From the NCBI GenBank assembly GCA_964575715.1, contig CAZNSG010000191.1:1-15472 (forward strand): a DNA stretch of 15,472 nucleotides, written 5' to 3'. This stretch comes from PNAI01 sp964575715. Lineage in GTDB: Bacteria; Pseudomonadota; Alphaproteobacteria; Rhizobiales; Xanthobacteraceae. The translations under genes and the position numbers were made by a program. Under the pieces are notes generated by a model. It was not told the origin of the DNA, did no database searches, and saw only the letters and a program-made list of their open reading frames with translations. Within the stretch, counting starts at the first letter, position 1. Every line of letters starts with the position of its first letter. Below are positions 14,501 through 15,472 of this stretch, piece after piece.

Positions 14501-15472
14501 TTAATGCTCTACGCGCAACAGGACCTTCCCGAACTGCTTTGCAGCTTCGAGATATCTGTGCGCCTCTGCCGCTTCCTGCAGCGGAAAGACCTTGTCTATG
14601 ACTGTACGAAGCCGCCCATCATTGAGCATCGGCATCATTGCTTCGAGGTCTAACTTCGTGGCGCTGTTGGACCCAATGATCTGCAGCTCTTTGTGAAAAA
14701 TGTAGTTCACTTGCACCGTGCATTCGTATGATTTTGTCCCGCCTACCGTCACGACGCGACCGCCGCGGGTTAGACAGCGGATCGACTTGTCGAGAAAATC
14801 TCCTCCGACATGTTCGATCACCACATCGACGCCGCGCTTGTTCGTTCGCTTGAGTATTTCGTCAACAAAATCGACATTATTGTAATTGATGACGTCGTCC
14901 GCTCCGAGCGACTTGGCCTTTTCGAGTTTCCAATCGGCGCTGGACGTTGTGAAGACATAGGCACCGAGCAACTTGCAGATTTGAATAGCGGCCATGCTGA
15001 CGCCGGAGCTCGCGGAATTGACGAGCACCGTCTCGCCCGGGCGGACGTTTCCGCGCGTGACGATCATGTGCCAGGCGGTGCCGAAAGGGTTTGGAAAGGC
15101 CGCAGCATCTTCATAAGTTACGTTCTTTGGCAGCGGAATAAGATGATGGGCCGGCATCTTCACGTATTGCGCGTAGGCACCGGGTTCATGCGCGCCGAGA
15201 TAGCGGTAGTTGCGCGAGCAGCGATTATGAAATCCTCCCATGCATTGCTCGCAGTACCCGCACGGCAATACCCACCAGCAGGTCACGCGCGTGCCGATCG
15301 GGATGTCCGTGTTGGCTTCCGGTCCGAGGGCGGCGAGATCGCCGCCGAAGTCGCCGCCTAGAATGTGAGGGAATTTGCCCTTGTTCGGCTTGTAGCGGCC
15401 CGCCCGCGCCATGAGGTCGTATCCGTTGAGCCCGACAGCGTGCACTTTCACCAGCGCTTCTCCACGGCTCAA
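14501..15472 (-). CDS. MDR-superfamily (zinc-type alcohol dehydrogenase/quinone oxidoreductase-like) dehydrogenase, N-terminus outside window
   Basis: The visible 323 residues cover most of a medium-chain dehydrogenase/reductase; the frame runs off the window edge, so the first residues are missing. A four-Cys lobe (CGYCEQC...RC) would hold the structural zinc. The catalytic-zinc positions are not kept: where alcohol dehydrogenases have Cys and His-Glu, this protein reads VGLNGYD and GGDFGGD. The NAD(P) loop is ASSGVSMAAIQ. Loss of catalytic zinc points to reduction of a double bond in an enone or enoyl-CoA (quinone oxidoreductase or acryloyl/crotonyl-CoA reductase type) rather than alcohol oxidation, and the following acyl-CoA synthetase genes make a CoA-thioester substrate plausible. 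The exact substrate is inferred only. Confidence 0.87.
   Translation of the reverse strand: MSRGEALVKVHAVGLNGYDLMARAGRYKPNKGKFPHILGGDFGGDLAALGPEANTDIPIGTRVTCWWVLPCGYCEQCMGGFHNRCSRNYRYLGAHEPGAYAQYVKMPAHHLIPLPKNVTYEDAAAFPNPFGTAWHMIVTRGNVRPGETVLVNSASSGVSMAAIQICKLLGAYVFTTSSADWKLEKAKSLGADDVINYNNVDFVDEILKRTNKRGVDVVIEHVGGDFLDKSIRCLTRGGRVVTVGGTKSYECTVQVNYIFHKELQIIGSNSATKLDLEAMMPMLNDGRLRTVIDKVFPLQEAAEAHRYLEAAKQFGKVLLRVEH

Overview
The window looks like an accessory, catabolic stretch of an alphaproteobacterial chromosome, most like Hyphomicrobiales of the Bradyrhizobium/Rhodopseudomonas kind. That placement rests on high GC, tightly packed catabolic genes, and transposase and aldolase sequences of a type I associate with that group; no phylogenetic marker is present, so it is an inference. 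No rRNA, tRNA, CRISPR array or phage gene was seen.

Layout. (1) Positions 1-2608, + strand: the C-terminal end of a molybdenum hydroxylase large subunit (xanthine/CO dehydrogenase family), a luciferase-like flavin-dependent oxidoreductase and an IclR-type regulator. (2) Positions 2656-4926: a divergent pair, an enolase-superfamily (mandelate racemase group) enzyme on the - strand and a D-2-hydroxyacid dehydrogenase on the + strand, suggesting sugar-acid or hydroxy-acid catabolism. (3) Positions 4931-7327: a mobile-element scar, with an internally deleted IS3-type element (orfA start joined to orfB end), a class II aldolase-family gene, and a second IS with a premature stop in its transposase. 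(4) Positions 7347-12367: a compact four-gene + strand operon behind a promoter/operator candidate, encoding a DUF1445/D-glutamate-cyclase-like protein, a GGT-like Ntn-hydrolase, a diaminopropionate ammonia-lyase and an M20-family hydrolase with altered metal-ligand positions. (5) Positions 12371-15472, - strand: an MDR-type dehydrogenase (cut by the window edge) followed by the beta and alpha subunits of an ADP-forming acyl-CoA synthetase, converging on the operon with a 3-nt gap.

How the parts may work together. The most interesting block is region 4. The GGT-like protein lacks the residues that bind a gamma-glutamyl group in true GGT, the ammonia-lyase keeps all its catalytic residues, and a hydrolase and a DUF1445 protein are co-transcribed. 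This suggests a pathway that removes an acyl group from an N-acylated 2,3-diaminopropionate (or a similar D- or L-amino acid derivative) and then splits diaminopropionate into pyruvate and ammonia. The substrate is a hypothesis; the gene order and residues are seen directly. Region 5 could activate or process the released acid as a CoA thioester, but it is on the opposite strand and may be unrelated.
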